Both the position numbers and the translations under genes were made by a program. A stretch of 64,000 nt of DNA from Gordius sp. MW1 (Eukaryota; Nematomorpha; Gordioida; Gordea; Gordiidae), in contig OZ038527.1 in assembly GCA_964036665.1 (NCBI GenBank), forward strand, positions 12,121,835 through 12,185,834, in the 5' to 3' direction. This document shows, piece after piece, positions 25,121 to 36,710 of this stretch (position 1 is the first letter of the stretch; every line of letters starts with the position of its first letter). Below the pieces are notes generated by a model. It made no database searches. It saw nothing but the letters and a program-made list of their open reading frames with translations, and was not told the origin of the DNA.

Positions 25121-27744
25121 TTAGTTTGTTGTATCGTAACGTGAGTGCTTAATTTTTGAAAATTGCTCTATGCGATCATGATTTAAAAGTAATAGTTTTC
25201 TGATTCTGATAAATTTTTACTTTTTATCATGGAAACAACGTCTGAAAACGACAACTTTCATCGGATGAATACGGTTGAATAAAAAAATGTGAAAAATTTT
25301 GAGGTAAAAATATTCATTTTTTTCGATTCTATGTGAAAGAGCTTGAAAAAATATATAAAAGTAAGCCGATTTGAGAATCCTATTATCCTCGATTGACTTC
25401 CGAAAAGAGGTTTTAAGCTGCGAGAACTATCATTTTGACAAAAGACAACGTTTTATTGTTGCGATTAGTTTGTTGTATCGCAACGTGAGTGCTTAATTTT
25501 TGAAAATTGCTCTATGCGATCATGATTTCAAAGTAATAGTTTTCTGATTCTGATAAATTTTTACTTTTTATCATGGAAACAACGTCTGAAAACGACAACT
25601 TTCATCGGATGAATATGGTTGAAAGAAAAAAATGTGAAAAATTTTGAGGTAAAAATATTTTTTTTTTCCATTCTATGTGAAAGAGCTTAAAAAAATATAT
25701 AAAAGTAAGCCGATTTGAGAATCCTATTATCCTCGATTGACTTCCGAAAAGAGGTTTTAAGTTGCGAGAACTATCATTTCAAAAGACAACGTTTTATTGT
25801 TGCGATTAGTTTGTTGTATCAAACGTGAGTGCTTAATTTTTGAAAATTGCTCTATGCGATCATGATTTCAAAGTAATAGTTTTCTGATTCTGATAAATTT
25901 TTACTTTTTATCATGGAAACAACGTCTGAAAACGACAACTTTCATCGGATGAATACGGTTGAATAAAAAAATGTGAAAAATTTTGAGGTAAAAATATTCA
26001 TTTTTTTCGATTCTATGTGAAAGAGCGTAAAAAAATATATAAAAATAAGCCAATTTGAGAATCCTATTATCCTCGATTGACTTCCGAAAATAGGTTTTAA
26101 GTTGCGAGAACTATCCTTTTGACAAAAGACAACGTTTTATTGTTGCGATTAGTTCGTTGTATCAAACGAAAGTGCTTAATTTTTGAAAATGCTCTATGCG
26201 ATCATGATTTCAAAGTAATAGTTTTCTGATTCTGATAAATTTTTACTTTTTATCATGGAAACAACGTCTGAAAACGACAACTTTCATCGGATGAATACGG
26301 TTGAATTAAAAAATGTGAAAAACTTTAAGGTAAAATTCATTTTTTTCGATTCTATGTGAAAGAGCTTGAAAAAATATATAAAAGTAAGCCGATTTGAGAA
26401 TCCTATTATCCTCGATTGACTTCCGAAAAGAGGTTTTAAGCTGCGAGAACTATCATTTTGACAAAAGACAACGTTTTATTGTTGCGATTAGTTTGTTGTA
26501 TCGCAACGTGAGTGCTTAATTTTTGAAAATTGCTCTATGCGATCATTATTTCAAAGTAATAGTTTTCTGATTCTGATAAATTTTTACTTTTTATCATGGA
26601 AACAACCTCTGAAAACGACAACTTTCATCGGATGAATACGGTTGAATAAAAAAATGTGAAAAACTTTGAGGTAAAAATATTCATTTTTTTCGATTCTATG
26701 TGAAAGAGCGTAAAAAAATATATAAAAATAAGCCAATTTGAGAATCCTATTATCCTCGATTGACTTCCGAAAAGAGGTTTTAAGCTGCGAGAGCTATCAT
26801 TTTGACAAAAGACAACGTTTTATTGTTGCGATTAGTTTGTTGTATCGCAACGTGAGTGCTTAATTTTTGAAAATTGCTCTATGCGATCATTATTTCAAAG
26901 TAATAGTTTTCTGATTCTGATAAATTTTTACTTTTTATCATGGAAACAACGTCTGAAAACGACAACTTTCATCGGATGAATACGGTTGAATAAAAAAATG
27001 TGAAAAACTTTGAGGTAAAAATATTCATTTTTTTCGATTCTATGTGAAAGAGCTTGAAAAAATATATAAAAGTAAGCCGATTTGAGAATCCTATTATCCT
27101 CGATTGACTTCCGAAAAGAGGTTTTAAGCTGCGAGAACTATCATTTTGACAAAAGACAACGTTTTATTGTTGCGATTAGTTTGTTGTATCGCAACGTGAG
27201 TGCTTAATTTTTGAAAATTGCTCTATGCGATCATGATTTCAAAGTAATAGGTTTCTTATTCTGATAAATTTTTACTTTTTATCATGGAAACAACGTCTGA
27301 AAACGACAACTTTCATCGGACGAATAGGGTTGAATAAAAAAATGTGAAATATTTTGAGGTAAAAATATTTATTTTTTTTTGATTCTATGTGAAAGAGCTT
27401 GAAAAAGTAAGCCAATTTGAGAATCCTATTATCCTCGATTGACTTCCGAAAAGAGGTTTTAAGCTGCGCGAACTATCATTTTGACAAAAGAAAACGTTTT
27501 ATTGTTGCGATTAGTTTGTTGTATCGCTACGTGAGGGCTTAATTTTTGAAAACTGCTCTATGCGATGATGATTTCAAAGTAATAGTTTTCTGATTCTGAT
27601 AAATTTTTACTTTTTATCATGGAAACAACGTCTGAAAACGACAACTTTCATCGCATGAATACGGTTGAATAAAAAAATGTGAAATATTTTGATGTAGTAA
27701 TATTTATTTTTTTCGATTCTATGTGAAAGAGCTTGAAAAAATAT

Positions 27745-29110
27745 ATAAAAGTAAGCCAATTTGAGAATCCTATTATCCTCGATTGACTTCCGAAAAGAGG
27801 TTTTAAGCTGCGAGAGCCATCATTTTGACAAAAGACAACGTTTTATTGTTGCGATTAGTTTGTTGTATCGCAACGTGAAGGCTTAATTTTTGAAAACTGC
27901 TCTATGCGATGATGATTTCAAAGTAACAGTTTTCTTATTCTGATAAATTGTTACTTTATCATGGAAACCACGTCTGAAAACGACAACTTTCATCGGATGA
28001 ATAGGGTTGAAAGAAAAAAATGTGTTAAATTTTGAGGTAAAATATTTATTTTTTTCGATTCTATGTGAAAGAGCTTGAAAAAATATATAAAAGTAAGCCA
28101 ATTTGAGAATCATATTATCCTCGATTGACTTCCGCAAAGAGGTTTTACGCTGCGAGAACTATCATTTTGACAAAAGACAACGTTTTATTGTTGCGATTAG
28201 TTTGTTGTATCGCAACGTGAGTGCTTAATTTTTCAAAAATGCATTATGCTATCATGATTTCAAAGTAATAGTTTTCTTATTCTAATAAATTGTTATTTTT
28301 GATCATGGAAACCACGTCTGAAAACGACAACTTTTATCGGACGAATAAGGTTGAATAAAAAAATGTGAAAAATTTTGAGGTAAAAATATTTATTTTTTTT
28401 GATTCTATGTGAAAGAGCTTGAAAAAATATATAAAAGTAAGCCAATTTGAGAATCCTATTATCCTCGATTGACTTCCGAAAAGAGGTTTTAAGCTGCGAG
28501 AACTATCATTTTGACAAAAGACAACGTTTTATTGTTGCGATTAGTTTGTTGTATCGCAACGTGAAGGCTTAATTTTTGAAAACTGCTCTCTGCGATGATG
28601 ATTTCAAAGTAACAGTTTTCTGATTCTGATAAATTTTTACTTTTTATCATGGAAACAACGTCTGAAAACGACAACTTTCATCGGATGAATACGGTTGAAT
28701 AAAAAAATGTGAAATATTTTGAGGTAAAAATATTTATTTTTTTCGATTCTATGTGAAAGAGCTTAAAAATATATATAAAAATAAGCCAATTTGAGAATCC
28801 TATTATCCTCGATTGACTTCCGAAAAGAGGTTTTAAGCTGCAAGAACTATCATTTTGACAAAAGACAACGTTTTATTTTTGCGATTAGTTTGTTGTATCG
28901 CAACGTGAGTGCTTAATTTTTGAAAACTGCTCTATGCGATGATGATTTCAAAGTAACAGTTTTCTGATTCTGATAAATTTTTACTTTTTATCATGGAAAC
29001 AACGTCTGAAAACGACAACTTTCATCGGATGAATACGGTTGAATAAAAAAATGTGAAAAATTTTGAGGTAAAAATATTCATTTTTTTCGATTCTATGTGA
29101 AAGAGCTTGA
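27745..29110 (+). repeat. Four-monomer duplication (offset 1374 bp), copy 1
   Basis: GTGTTAAATTTTGAGG at about 28022 pairs with 29396, and GATTGACTTCCGCAAAGAGG, AATGCATTATGCTATC and TTATTTTTGATCATGG pair at the same 1374-bp offset. Monomers within the unit are clearly different from one another, so the two copies descend from a block duplication. Confidence 0.85.
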
Positions 29111-30445
29111 AAAAATATATAAAAGTAAGCCAATTTGAGAATCCTATTATCCTCGATTGACTTCCGAAAAGAGGTTTTAAGCTGCGAGAGCCATCATTTT
29201 GACAAAAGACAACGTTTTATTGTTGCGATTAGTTTGTTGTATCGCAAAGTGAGTGCTTAATTTTTGAAAACTGCTCTATGCGATCATGATTTCAAATTAA
29301 TAGTTTTCTTATTCTGATAAATTGTTACTTTATCATGGAAACCACGTCTGAAAACGACAACTTTCATCGGATGAATAGGGTTGAAAGAAAAAAATGTGTT
29401 AAATTTTGAGGTAAAATATTTATTTTTTTCGATTCTATGTGAAAGAGCTTGAAAAAATATATAAAAGTAAGCCAATTTGAGAATCATATTATCCTCGATT
29501 GACTTCCGCAAAGAGGTTTTACGCTGCGAGAACTATCATTTTGACAAAAGACAACGTTTTATTGTTGCGATTAGTTTGTTGTATCGCAACGTGAGTGCTT
29601 AATTTTTCAAAAATGCATTATGCTATCATGATTTCAAAGTAATAGTTTTCTTATTCTAATAAATTGTTATTTTTGATCATGGAAACCACGTCTGAAAACG
29701 ACAACTTTTATCGGACGAATAAGGTTGAATAAAAAAATGTGAAAAATTTTGAGGTAAAAATATTTATTTTTTTTGATTCTATGTGAAAGAGCTTGAAAAA
29801 ATATATAAAAGTAAGCCAATTTGAGAATCCTATTATCCTCGATTGACTTCCGAAAAGAGGTTTTAAGCTGCGAGAACTATCATTTTGACAAAAGACAACG
29901 TTTTATTGTTGCGATTAGTTTGTTGTATCGCAACGTGAAGGCTTAATTTTTGAAAACTGCTCTCTGCGATGATGATTTCAAAGTAACAGTTTTCTGATTC
30001 TGATAAATTTTTACTTTTTATCATGGAAACAACGTCTGAAAACGACAACTTTCATCGGATGAATACGGTTGAATAAAAAAATGTGAAATATTTTGAGGTA
30101 AAAATATTTATTTTTTTCGATTCTATGTGAAAGAGCTTAAAAATATATATAAAAATAAGCCAATTTGAGAATCCTATTATCCTCGATTGACTTCCGAAAA
30201 GAGGTTTTAAGCTGCAAGAACTATCATTTTGACAAAAGACAACGTTTTATTTTTGCGATTAGTTTGTTGTATCGCAACGTGAGTGCTTAATTTTTGAAAA
30301 CTGCTCTATGCGATGATGATTTCAAAGTAACAGTTTTCTGATTCTGATAAATTTTTACTTTTTATCATGGAAACAACGTCTGAAAACGACAACTTTCATC
30401 GGATGAATACGGTTGAATAAAAAAATGTGAAATATTTTGAGGTAG
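29111..30445 (+). repeat. Four-monomer duplication (offset 1374 bp), copy 2
   Basis: Adjoins copy 1 head-to-tail. Differences from it include GCAAAGTGAGTGC and GATCATGATTTCAAATTAATAG in the monomer at about 29250-29310, where copy 1 has GCAACGTGAAGGC and GATGATGATTTCAAAG. This suggests gene conversion of that stretch after duplication. Confidence 0.8.
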
Positions 30446-32617
30446 TAATATTTATTTTTTTCAATTCTATGTAAAAGAGCTTGAAAAAATATATAAAAGT
30501 AAGCCAATTTGAGAATCCTATTATCCTCGATTGACTTCCGAAAAGAGGTTTTAAGCTGCGAGAGCCATCATTTTGACAAAAGACAACGTTTTATTGTTGC
30601 GATTAGTTTGTTGTATCGCAACGTGAGTGCTTAATTTTTGAAAACTGCTCTATGCGATCATGATTTCAAAGTAATAGTTTTCTGATTCTAATAAATTGTT
30701 ACTTTTTATCATGGAAACCACGTCTGAAACGACAACTTTCATCGGATGAATAGGGTTAAATAAAAAAATGTGAAATATTTTGAGGTAGTAATATTTATTT
30801 TTTTTGATTCTATGTGAAAGAGCGTAAAAAAATATATAAAAATAAGCCAATTTGAGAATCCTATTATCCTCGATTGACTTCCGAAAAGAGGTTTTAAGCT
30901 GTGAGAGCCATCATTTTGACAAAAGACAACGTTTTATTGTTGCGATTAGTTTGTTGTATCGCAACGTGAGTGCTTAATTTTTGAAAACTGCTCTATGCGA
31001 TCATGATTTCAAATTAATAGTTTTCTTATTCTAATAAATTGTTATTTTTTATCATGGAAACAACGTCTGAAAACGACAACTTTCATCGGACGAATAGGGT
31101 TGAATAAAAAAATGTGAAATATTTTGAGGTAAAAATATTTATTTTTTTTTGATTCTATGTGAAAGAGCGTAAAAAAATATATAAAAATAAGCCAATTTGA
31201 GAATCCTATTATCCTCGATTGACTTCCGAAAAGAGGTATTAAGCTGCGCGAACTATCATTTTGACAAAAGACAACGTTTTATTGTTGCGATTAGTTTGTT
31301 GTATCGCAACGTGAGTTTTTAATTTTTGAAAACTGCTCTATGCGATCATGATTTCAAAGTAATAGTTTTCTGATTCTGATAAATTTTTACTTTTTATCAT
31401 GGAAACAACGTCTGAAAACGACAACTTTCATCGGATGAATACGGTTGAATAAAAAAATGTGAAAAATTTTGAGGTTAAAATATTCATTTTTTTCGATTCT
31501 ATGTGAAAGAGCGTAAAAAAATATATAAAAATAAGCCAATTTGAGAATCCTATTATCCTCGATTGACTTCCGAAAAGAGGCTTTAAGTTGCGAGAACTAT
31601 CATTTTGACAAAAGACAACGTTTTATTGTTGCGATTAGTTTGTTGTATCGCAACGTGAGTTTTTAATTTTTGAAAACTGCTCTATGCGATCATGATTTCA
31701 AAGTAATAGTTTTCTGATTCTGATAAATTTTTACTTTTTATCATATAAACCACGTCTGAAAACGACAACTTTTATCGGATGAATACGGTTGAAAGAAAAA
31801 AATGTGAAAATTTTGAGTAAAAATATTTTTTTTTTCGATTCTATGTGAAAGAGCTTGAAAAAATAAAAAAAAATAAGCCAATTTGAGAATCCTATTATCC
31901 TCGATTGACTTCCGAAAAGAGGTTTTAAGCTGCGAGAACTATCATTTTGACAAAAGACAACGTTTTATTGTTGCGATTAGTTTGTTGTATCGCAACGTGA
32001 GTGCTTAATTTTTGAAAATTGCTCTATGCGATCATTATTTCAAAGTAATAGTTTTCTGATTCTGATAAATTTTTACTTTTTATCATGGAAACAACGTCTG
32101 AAAACGACAACTTTCATCGGATGAATACGGTTGAATAAAAAAATGTGAAAAACTTTGAGGTAAAAATATTCATTTTTTCGATTCTATGTGAAAGAGCGTA
32201 AAAAAATATATAAAAATAAGCCAATTTGAGAATCCTATTATCCTCGATTGACTTCCGAAAAGAGGTTTTAAGCTGCGAGAGCTATCATTTTGACAAAAGA
32301 CAACGTTTTATTGTTGCGATTAGTTTGTTGTATCGCAACGTGAGTGCTTAATTTTTGAAAATTGCTCTATGCGATCATTATTTCAAAGTAATAGTTTTCT
32401 GATTCTGATAAATTTTTACTTTTTATCATGGAAACAACGTCTGGAAACGACAACTTTCATCGGATGAATAAGGTTGAATAAAAAAATGTGAAAAACTTTG
32501 AGGTAAAAATATTCATTTTTTTCGATTCTATGTGAAAGAGCTTGAAAAAATATATAAAAGTAAGCCAATTTGAGAATCCTATTATCCTCGATTGACTTCC
32601 GAAAAGAGGTTTTAAGC

Positions 32618-32633
32618 TGCGAGAATGTTGCGA
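32618..32633 (+). repeat. 30-bp monomer deletion junction (isolated)
   Basis: Junction between 32625 and 32626. It lies outside the 4042-bp blocks but is followed by the same GATTTAAAAG variant, so it is probably a copy of that monomer haplotype carried in by exchange. Confidence 0.85.
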
Positions 32634-33346
32634 TTAGTTTGTTGTATCGTAACGTGAGTGCTTAATTTTTGAAAATTGCTCTATGCGATCATGATTTAAA
32701 AGTAATAGTTTTCTGATTCTGATAAATTTTTACTTTTTATCATGGAAACAACGTCTGAAAACGACAACTTTCATCGGATGAATACGGTTGAATAAAAAAA
32801 TGTGAAAAATTTTGAGGTAAAAATATTCATTTTTTTCGATTCTATGTGAAAGAGCTTGAAAAAATATATAAAAGTAAGCCGATTTGAGAATCCTATTATC
32901 CTCGATTGACTTCCGAAAAGAGGTTTTAAGCTGCGAGAACTATCATTTTGACAAAAGACAACGTTTTATTGTTGCGATTAGTTTGTTGTATCGCAACGTG
33001 AGTGCTTAATTTTTGAAAATTGCTCTAAGCGATCATGATTTCAAAGTAATAGTTTTCTGATTCTGATAAATTTTTACTTTTTATCATGGAAACAACGTCT
33101 GAAAACGACAACATTCATCGGATGAATACGGTTGAATAAAAAAATGTGAAAATTTTTGAGGTAAAAATATTTATTTTTTTCGATTCTATGTGAAAGATCT
33201 TGAAAAAATATATAAAAGTAAGCCGATTTGAGAATCCTATTATCCTCGATTGACTTCCGAAAAGAGGTTTTAAGCTGCGAGAACTATCATTTTGAAAAAA
33301 GACAACGTTTTATTGTTGCGATTAGTTTGTTGTATCGTAACGTGAG

Positions 33347-33407
33347 TATCATTTTGACAAAAGACAACGTTTTTTGTTGAGATTAGTTTGTTGTATCGTA
33401 ACGTGAG
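33347..33407 (+). repeat. 61-bp partial monomer (truncated extra unit)
   Basis: After CGTGAG the sequence returns to TATCATTTTGACAAAAGAC and repeats through the dyad to a second CGTGAG, which then continues normally to TGCTTAA. The repeated stretch has GTTTTTTGTTG where the full monomer has GTTTTATTGTTG. This first example has a private TTGAGATT where the others have TTGCGATT. Confidence 0.9.
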
Positions 33408-36400
33408 TGCTTAATTTTTGAAAATTGCTCTATGCGATCATGATTTCAAAGTAATAGTTTTCTGATTCTGATAAATTTTTACTTTTTATCATGGAAACAA
33501 CGTCTGAAAACGACAACTTTCATCGGATGAATACGGTTGAATAAAAAAATGTGAAAAATTTTGAGGTAAAAATATTCATTTTTTTCGATTCTATGTGAAA
33601 GAGCTTGAAAAAATATATAAAAGTAAGCCGATTTGAGAATCCTATTATCCTCGATTGACTTCCGAAAAGAGGTTTTAAGTTGCGAGAACTATCATTTTGA
33701 CAAAAGACAACGTTTTATTGTTGCGGTTAGTTTGTTGTATCAAACGTGAGTGCTTAATTTTTGAAAACTGCTCTATGCAATCATGATTTCAAAGTAATAG
33801 TTTTCTGATTCTGATAAATTTTTACTTTTTATCATATTAACCACGTCTGAAAACGACAACTTTTATCGGATGAATACGGTTGAAAGAAAAAAATGTGAAA
33901 ATTTTGAGGTAAAAATATTTATTTTTTTCGATTCTATGTGAAAGAGCTTAAAAAAATATATAAAAGTAAGCCGATTTGAGAATCCTATTATCCTCGATTG
34001 ACTTCCGAAAAGAGGTTTTAAGCTGCGAGAACTATCATTTTGACAAAACAACGTTTTATTGTTGCGATTAGTTTGTTGTATCGCAACGTGAATGCTTAAT
34101 TTTTGAAAATTGCTCTATGCGATCATGATTTCAAAGTAATAGTTTTCTGATTCTGATAAATTTTTACTTTTTATCATGGAAACAACGTCTGAAAACGACA
34201 ACTTTCATCGGATGAATACGGTTGAATAAAAAAATGTGAAAAATTTTGAGGTTAAAATATTCATTTTTTTCGATTCTATGTGAAAGAGCGTAAAAAAATA
34301 TATAAAAATAAGCCAATTTGAGAATCCTATTATCCTCGATTGACTTCCGAAAAGAGGCTTTAAGTTGCGAGAACTATCATTTTGACAAAAGACAACGTTT
34401 TATTGTTGCGATTAGTTTGTTGTATCGCAACGTGAGTTTTTAATTTTTGAAAACTGCTCTATGCGATCATGATTTCAAAGTAATAGTTTTCTGATTCTGA
34501 TAAATTTTTACTTTTTATCATATAAACCACGTCTGAAAACGACAACTTTCATCGGATGAATACGGTTGAATAAAAAAATGTGAAAAATTTTGAGGTAAAA
34601 ATATTCATTTTTTTCGATTCTATGTGAAAGAGCTTGAAAAAATAAAAAAAATAAGCCAATTTGAGAATCCTATTATCCTCGATTGACTTCCGAAAACAGG
34701 TTTTAAGTTGCGAGAACTATCATTTTGACAAAAGACAACGTTTTATTGTTGCGATTAGTTTGTTGTATCAAACGTGAGTTTTTAATTTTTGAAATCTGCT
34801 CTATGCGATCATGATTTCAAAGTAATAGTTTTCTGATTGTGATAAATTTTTACTTTTTATCATATAAACCACGTCTGAAAATGACAACTTTTATTGGATG
34901 AATACGGTTGAAAGAAAAAAATGTGAACCATTTTGAGGTAAAAATATTTATTTTTTTCGATTTTATGTGAAAGAGCTTGAAAAAATATATAAAAATAAGC
35001 CAATTTGAGAATCCTATTATCCTCGATTGACTTCCGAAAACAGGTTTTAAGCTGCGAGAACTATCATTTGACAAAAGACAACGTTTTATTGTTGCGATTA
35101 GTTTGTTGTATCGCAACGTGAGTGCTTAATTTTTGAAAATTGCTCTATGCGATCATGATTTCAAAGTAATAGTTTTCTGATTCTGATAAATTTTTACTTT
35201 TTATCATGGAAACAACGTCTGAAAACGACAACTTTCATCGGATGAATACGGTTGAAAGAAAAAAATGTGAAAAATTTTGAGGTAAAAATATTTATTTTCG
35301 ATTCTATGTGAAAGAGCTTGAAAAAATATATAAAAGTAAGCCGATTTGAGAATCCTATTATCCTCGATTGACTTCCGAAAAGAGGTTTTAAGCTGCGAGA
35401 ACTATCATTTTGACAAAACAACGTTTTATTGTTGCGATTAGTTTGTTGTATCGCAACGTGAGTGCTTAATTTTTGAAAATTGCTCTATGCGATCATGATT
35501 TCAAAGTAATAGTTTTCTGATTCTGATAAATTTTTACTTTTTATCATGGAAACAACGTCTGAAAACGACAACTTTCATCGGATGAATACGGTTGAATAAA
35601 AAAATGTGAAAAATTTTGAGGTAAAAATATTTATTTTTTTCGATTCTATGTGAAAGAGCGTTAAAAAATATATAAAAATAAGCCAATTTGAGAATCCTAT
35701 TATCCTCGATTGACTTCCGAAAAGAGGCTTTAAGTTGCGAGAACTATCATTTTGACAAAAGACAACGTTTTACTGTTGCGATTAGTTTGTTGTATCGCAA
35801 CGTGAGTGCTTAATTTTTGAAAATTGCTCTATGCTATCATTATTTCAAAGTAATAGTTTTCTGATTCTGATAAATTTTTACTTTTTATCATGGAAACAAC
35901 GTCTGAAAACGACAACTTTCATCGGTTGAATACGGTTGAATAAAATAATGTGAAAAATTTTGAGGTAAAAATATTTGTTTTTTTCGATTCTATGTGAAAG
36001 AGCTTGAAAAAATATATAAAAGTAAGCCGATTTGAGAATCCTATTATCCTCGATTGACTTCCGAAAAGAGGTTTTAAGCTGCGAGAACTATCATTTTGAC
36101 AAAAGACAACGTTTTATTGTTGCGATTAGTTTGTTGTATCGCAACGTGAGTGCTTAATTTTTGAAAATTGCTCTATGCGATCATGATTTCAAAGTAATAG
36201 TTTTCTGATTCTGATAAATTTTTACTTTTTATCATGGAAACAACGTCTGAAAACGACAACTTTCATCGGATGAATACAGTTGAATAAAAAAATGTGAAAA
36301 ATTTTGAGGTAAAAATATTTATTTTTTTCGATTTTATGTGAAAGAGCTTGAAAAAATATATAAAAGTAAGCCGATTTGAGAATCCTATTATCCTCGATTG

Positions 36401-36462
36401 ACTTCCGAAAAGAGGTTTTAAGCTGCGAGAACTATCATTTTGACAAAAGACAACGTTTTATT

Positions 36463-36489
36463 GTTGCGATTAGTTTGTTGTATCGCAAC
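36463..36489. repeat. Monomer dyad 1: 8-bp perfect inverted repeat
   Basis: GTTGCGAT (36463-36470) and ATCGCAAC (36482-36489) are exact reverse complements around an 11-nt spacer. In many copies the right arm is ATCGTAAC (one mismatch, or G-U if transcribed), and in a large linked class it is ATCAAAC, which destroys the dyad. No compensating change in the left arm is seen, so pairing does not appear to be selected in every copy. Confidence 0.8.
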
Positions 36490-36523
36490 GTGAGTGCTTA
36501 ATTTTTGAAAATTGCTCTATGCG

Positions 36524-36531
36524 ATCATGAT
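36524..36531. repeat. Monomer dyad 2: ATCATGAT palindrome
   Basis: Perfect 8-bp palindrome, retained in most copies. It is altered to ATCATTAT in some copies of the HOR domains and to ATGATGAT in the 27.7-30.6 kb subfamily. Confidence 0.7.
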
Positions 36532-36555
36532 TTCAAAGTAATAGTTTTCTGATTC

Positions 36556-36578
36556 TGATAAATTTTTACTTTTTATCA
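36556..36578. repeat. Monomer dyad 3: TGATAAA / TTTATCA
   Basis: Arms 36556-36562 and 36572-36578 are exact reverse complements around a 9-nt T-rich spacer. The arms stay intact in most copies; in copies with CATATAAACC the right arm still reads TTTATCA. Small deletions in the spacer occur in the AAATTTTTCTTTTTATC variant. Confidence 0.75.
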
Positions 36579-36605
36579 TGGAAACAACGTCTGAAAACGA
36601 CAACT

Positions 36606-36618
36606 TTCATCGGATGAA
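36606..36618. repeat. Monomer dyad 4: TTCATC-G-GATGAA
   Basis: Six-base arms around a single G, lying near the middle of the monomer. It is among the best conserved motifs. Variants are TTTATCGGATGAA in the CATATAAACC class, TTCATCGGATCAA in the GGATCAATACGG class and TTCATCGGACGAA in a few copies. Compact dyads like this can be sites for dimeric DNA-binding proteins, but no known site is recognised. Confidence 0.75.
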
Positions 36619-36700
36619 TACGGTTGAATAAAATAATGTGAAAAATTTTGAGGTAAAAATATTTGTTTTTTTCGATTCTATGTGAAAGAGCTTGAAAAAA

Positions 36701-36710
36701 TATATAAAAG
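36701..36710 (+). promoter_or_regulatory. TATA-box-like motif repeated in most monomers
   Basis: TATATAAAAG fits the eukaryotic TATA consensus TATAWAWR and sits at the same offset in most copies. Other copies carry TATATAAAAA, TTTATAAAAG, AAATATAAAAA or TATATATAAG. No initiator or downstream promoter element is recognised 25-35 bp away, so promoter activity is only a possibility; in AT-rich DNA such a motif can occur by chance. Confidence 0.25.

Larger units (their letters stand above)
23636..27677 (+). repeat. Higher-order repeat of 4042 bp, copy 2
   Basis: Directly adjoins copy 1 in the same orientation. Visible differences are very few: AAAAGAAGTTTTAAGC near 24750 against AAAAGAGGTTTTAAGC in copy 1, GCTACGTGAGGGC against GCAACGTGAGGGC near 27530, and a few point differences in the last monomer. 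Pairing ends where TTTTGATGTAGTAATATT begins at about 27690. The identity level marks this as one of the most recent events in the array. Confidence 0.92.
27690..31310 (+). repeat. Array domain 3: diverged monomer subfamily
   Basis: About ten monomers carry a set of variants rare elsewhere: GATGATGATTTCAAAGTAACAG, AAATTGTTAC, GGATGAATAGGG, TTTTGAGGTAGTAATATT, GCGAGAGCCATC, and AAGCCAATTTG combined with AGTAAG. Some copies have ATTTTTGATCATGGAAACCACG in place of ATTTTTACTTTTTATCATGG. The domain sits between the 4042-bp HOR and the 8-kb HOR region, and it looks older because its copies differ more from each other and from the array consensus. Confidence 0.8.
31311..35197 (+). repeat. Array domain 4: transitional mixture of monomer types
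   Basis: About eleven monomers combine variants of the left and right domains. CATATAAACC and CATATTAACC forms recall domain 1; GATCATTATTTC with GAGAGCTATC at about 32.0-32.6 kb matches 22.4-23.0 kb and 26.5-27.0 kb; the first 61-bp partial unit at 33.35 kb belongs to the right-hand domain. Short TATA-zone forms AAAATAAAAAAAAATAAGCC (about 31861) and AAAATAAAAAAAATAAGCC (about 34640) occur only here. No regular HOR period is seen. Confidence 0.75.

Noticed and set aside
27883..30850. Minus-strand open frames of 61-84 codons in the diverged subfamily (27883-28137, 28489-28674, 29284-29511, 29863-30048, 30650-30850)
   Set aside because: They are paired by the 1374-bp duplication, have no recognisable domain and span monomer landmarks in different registers.
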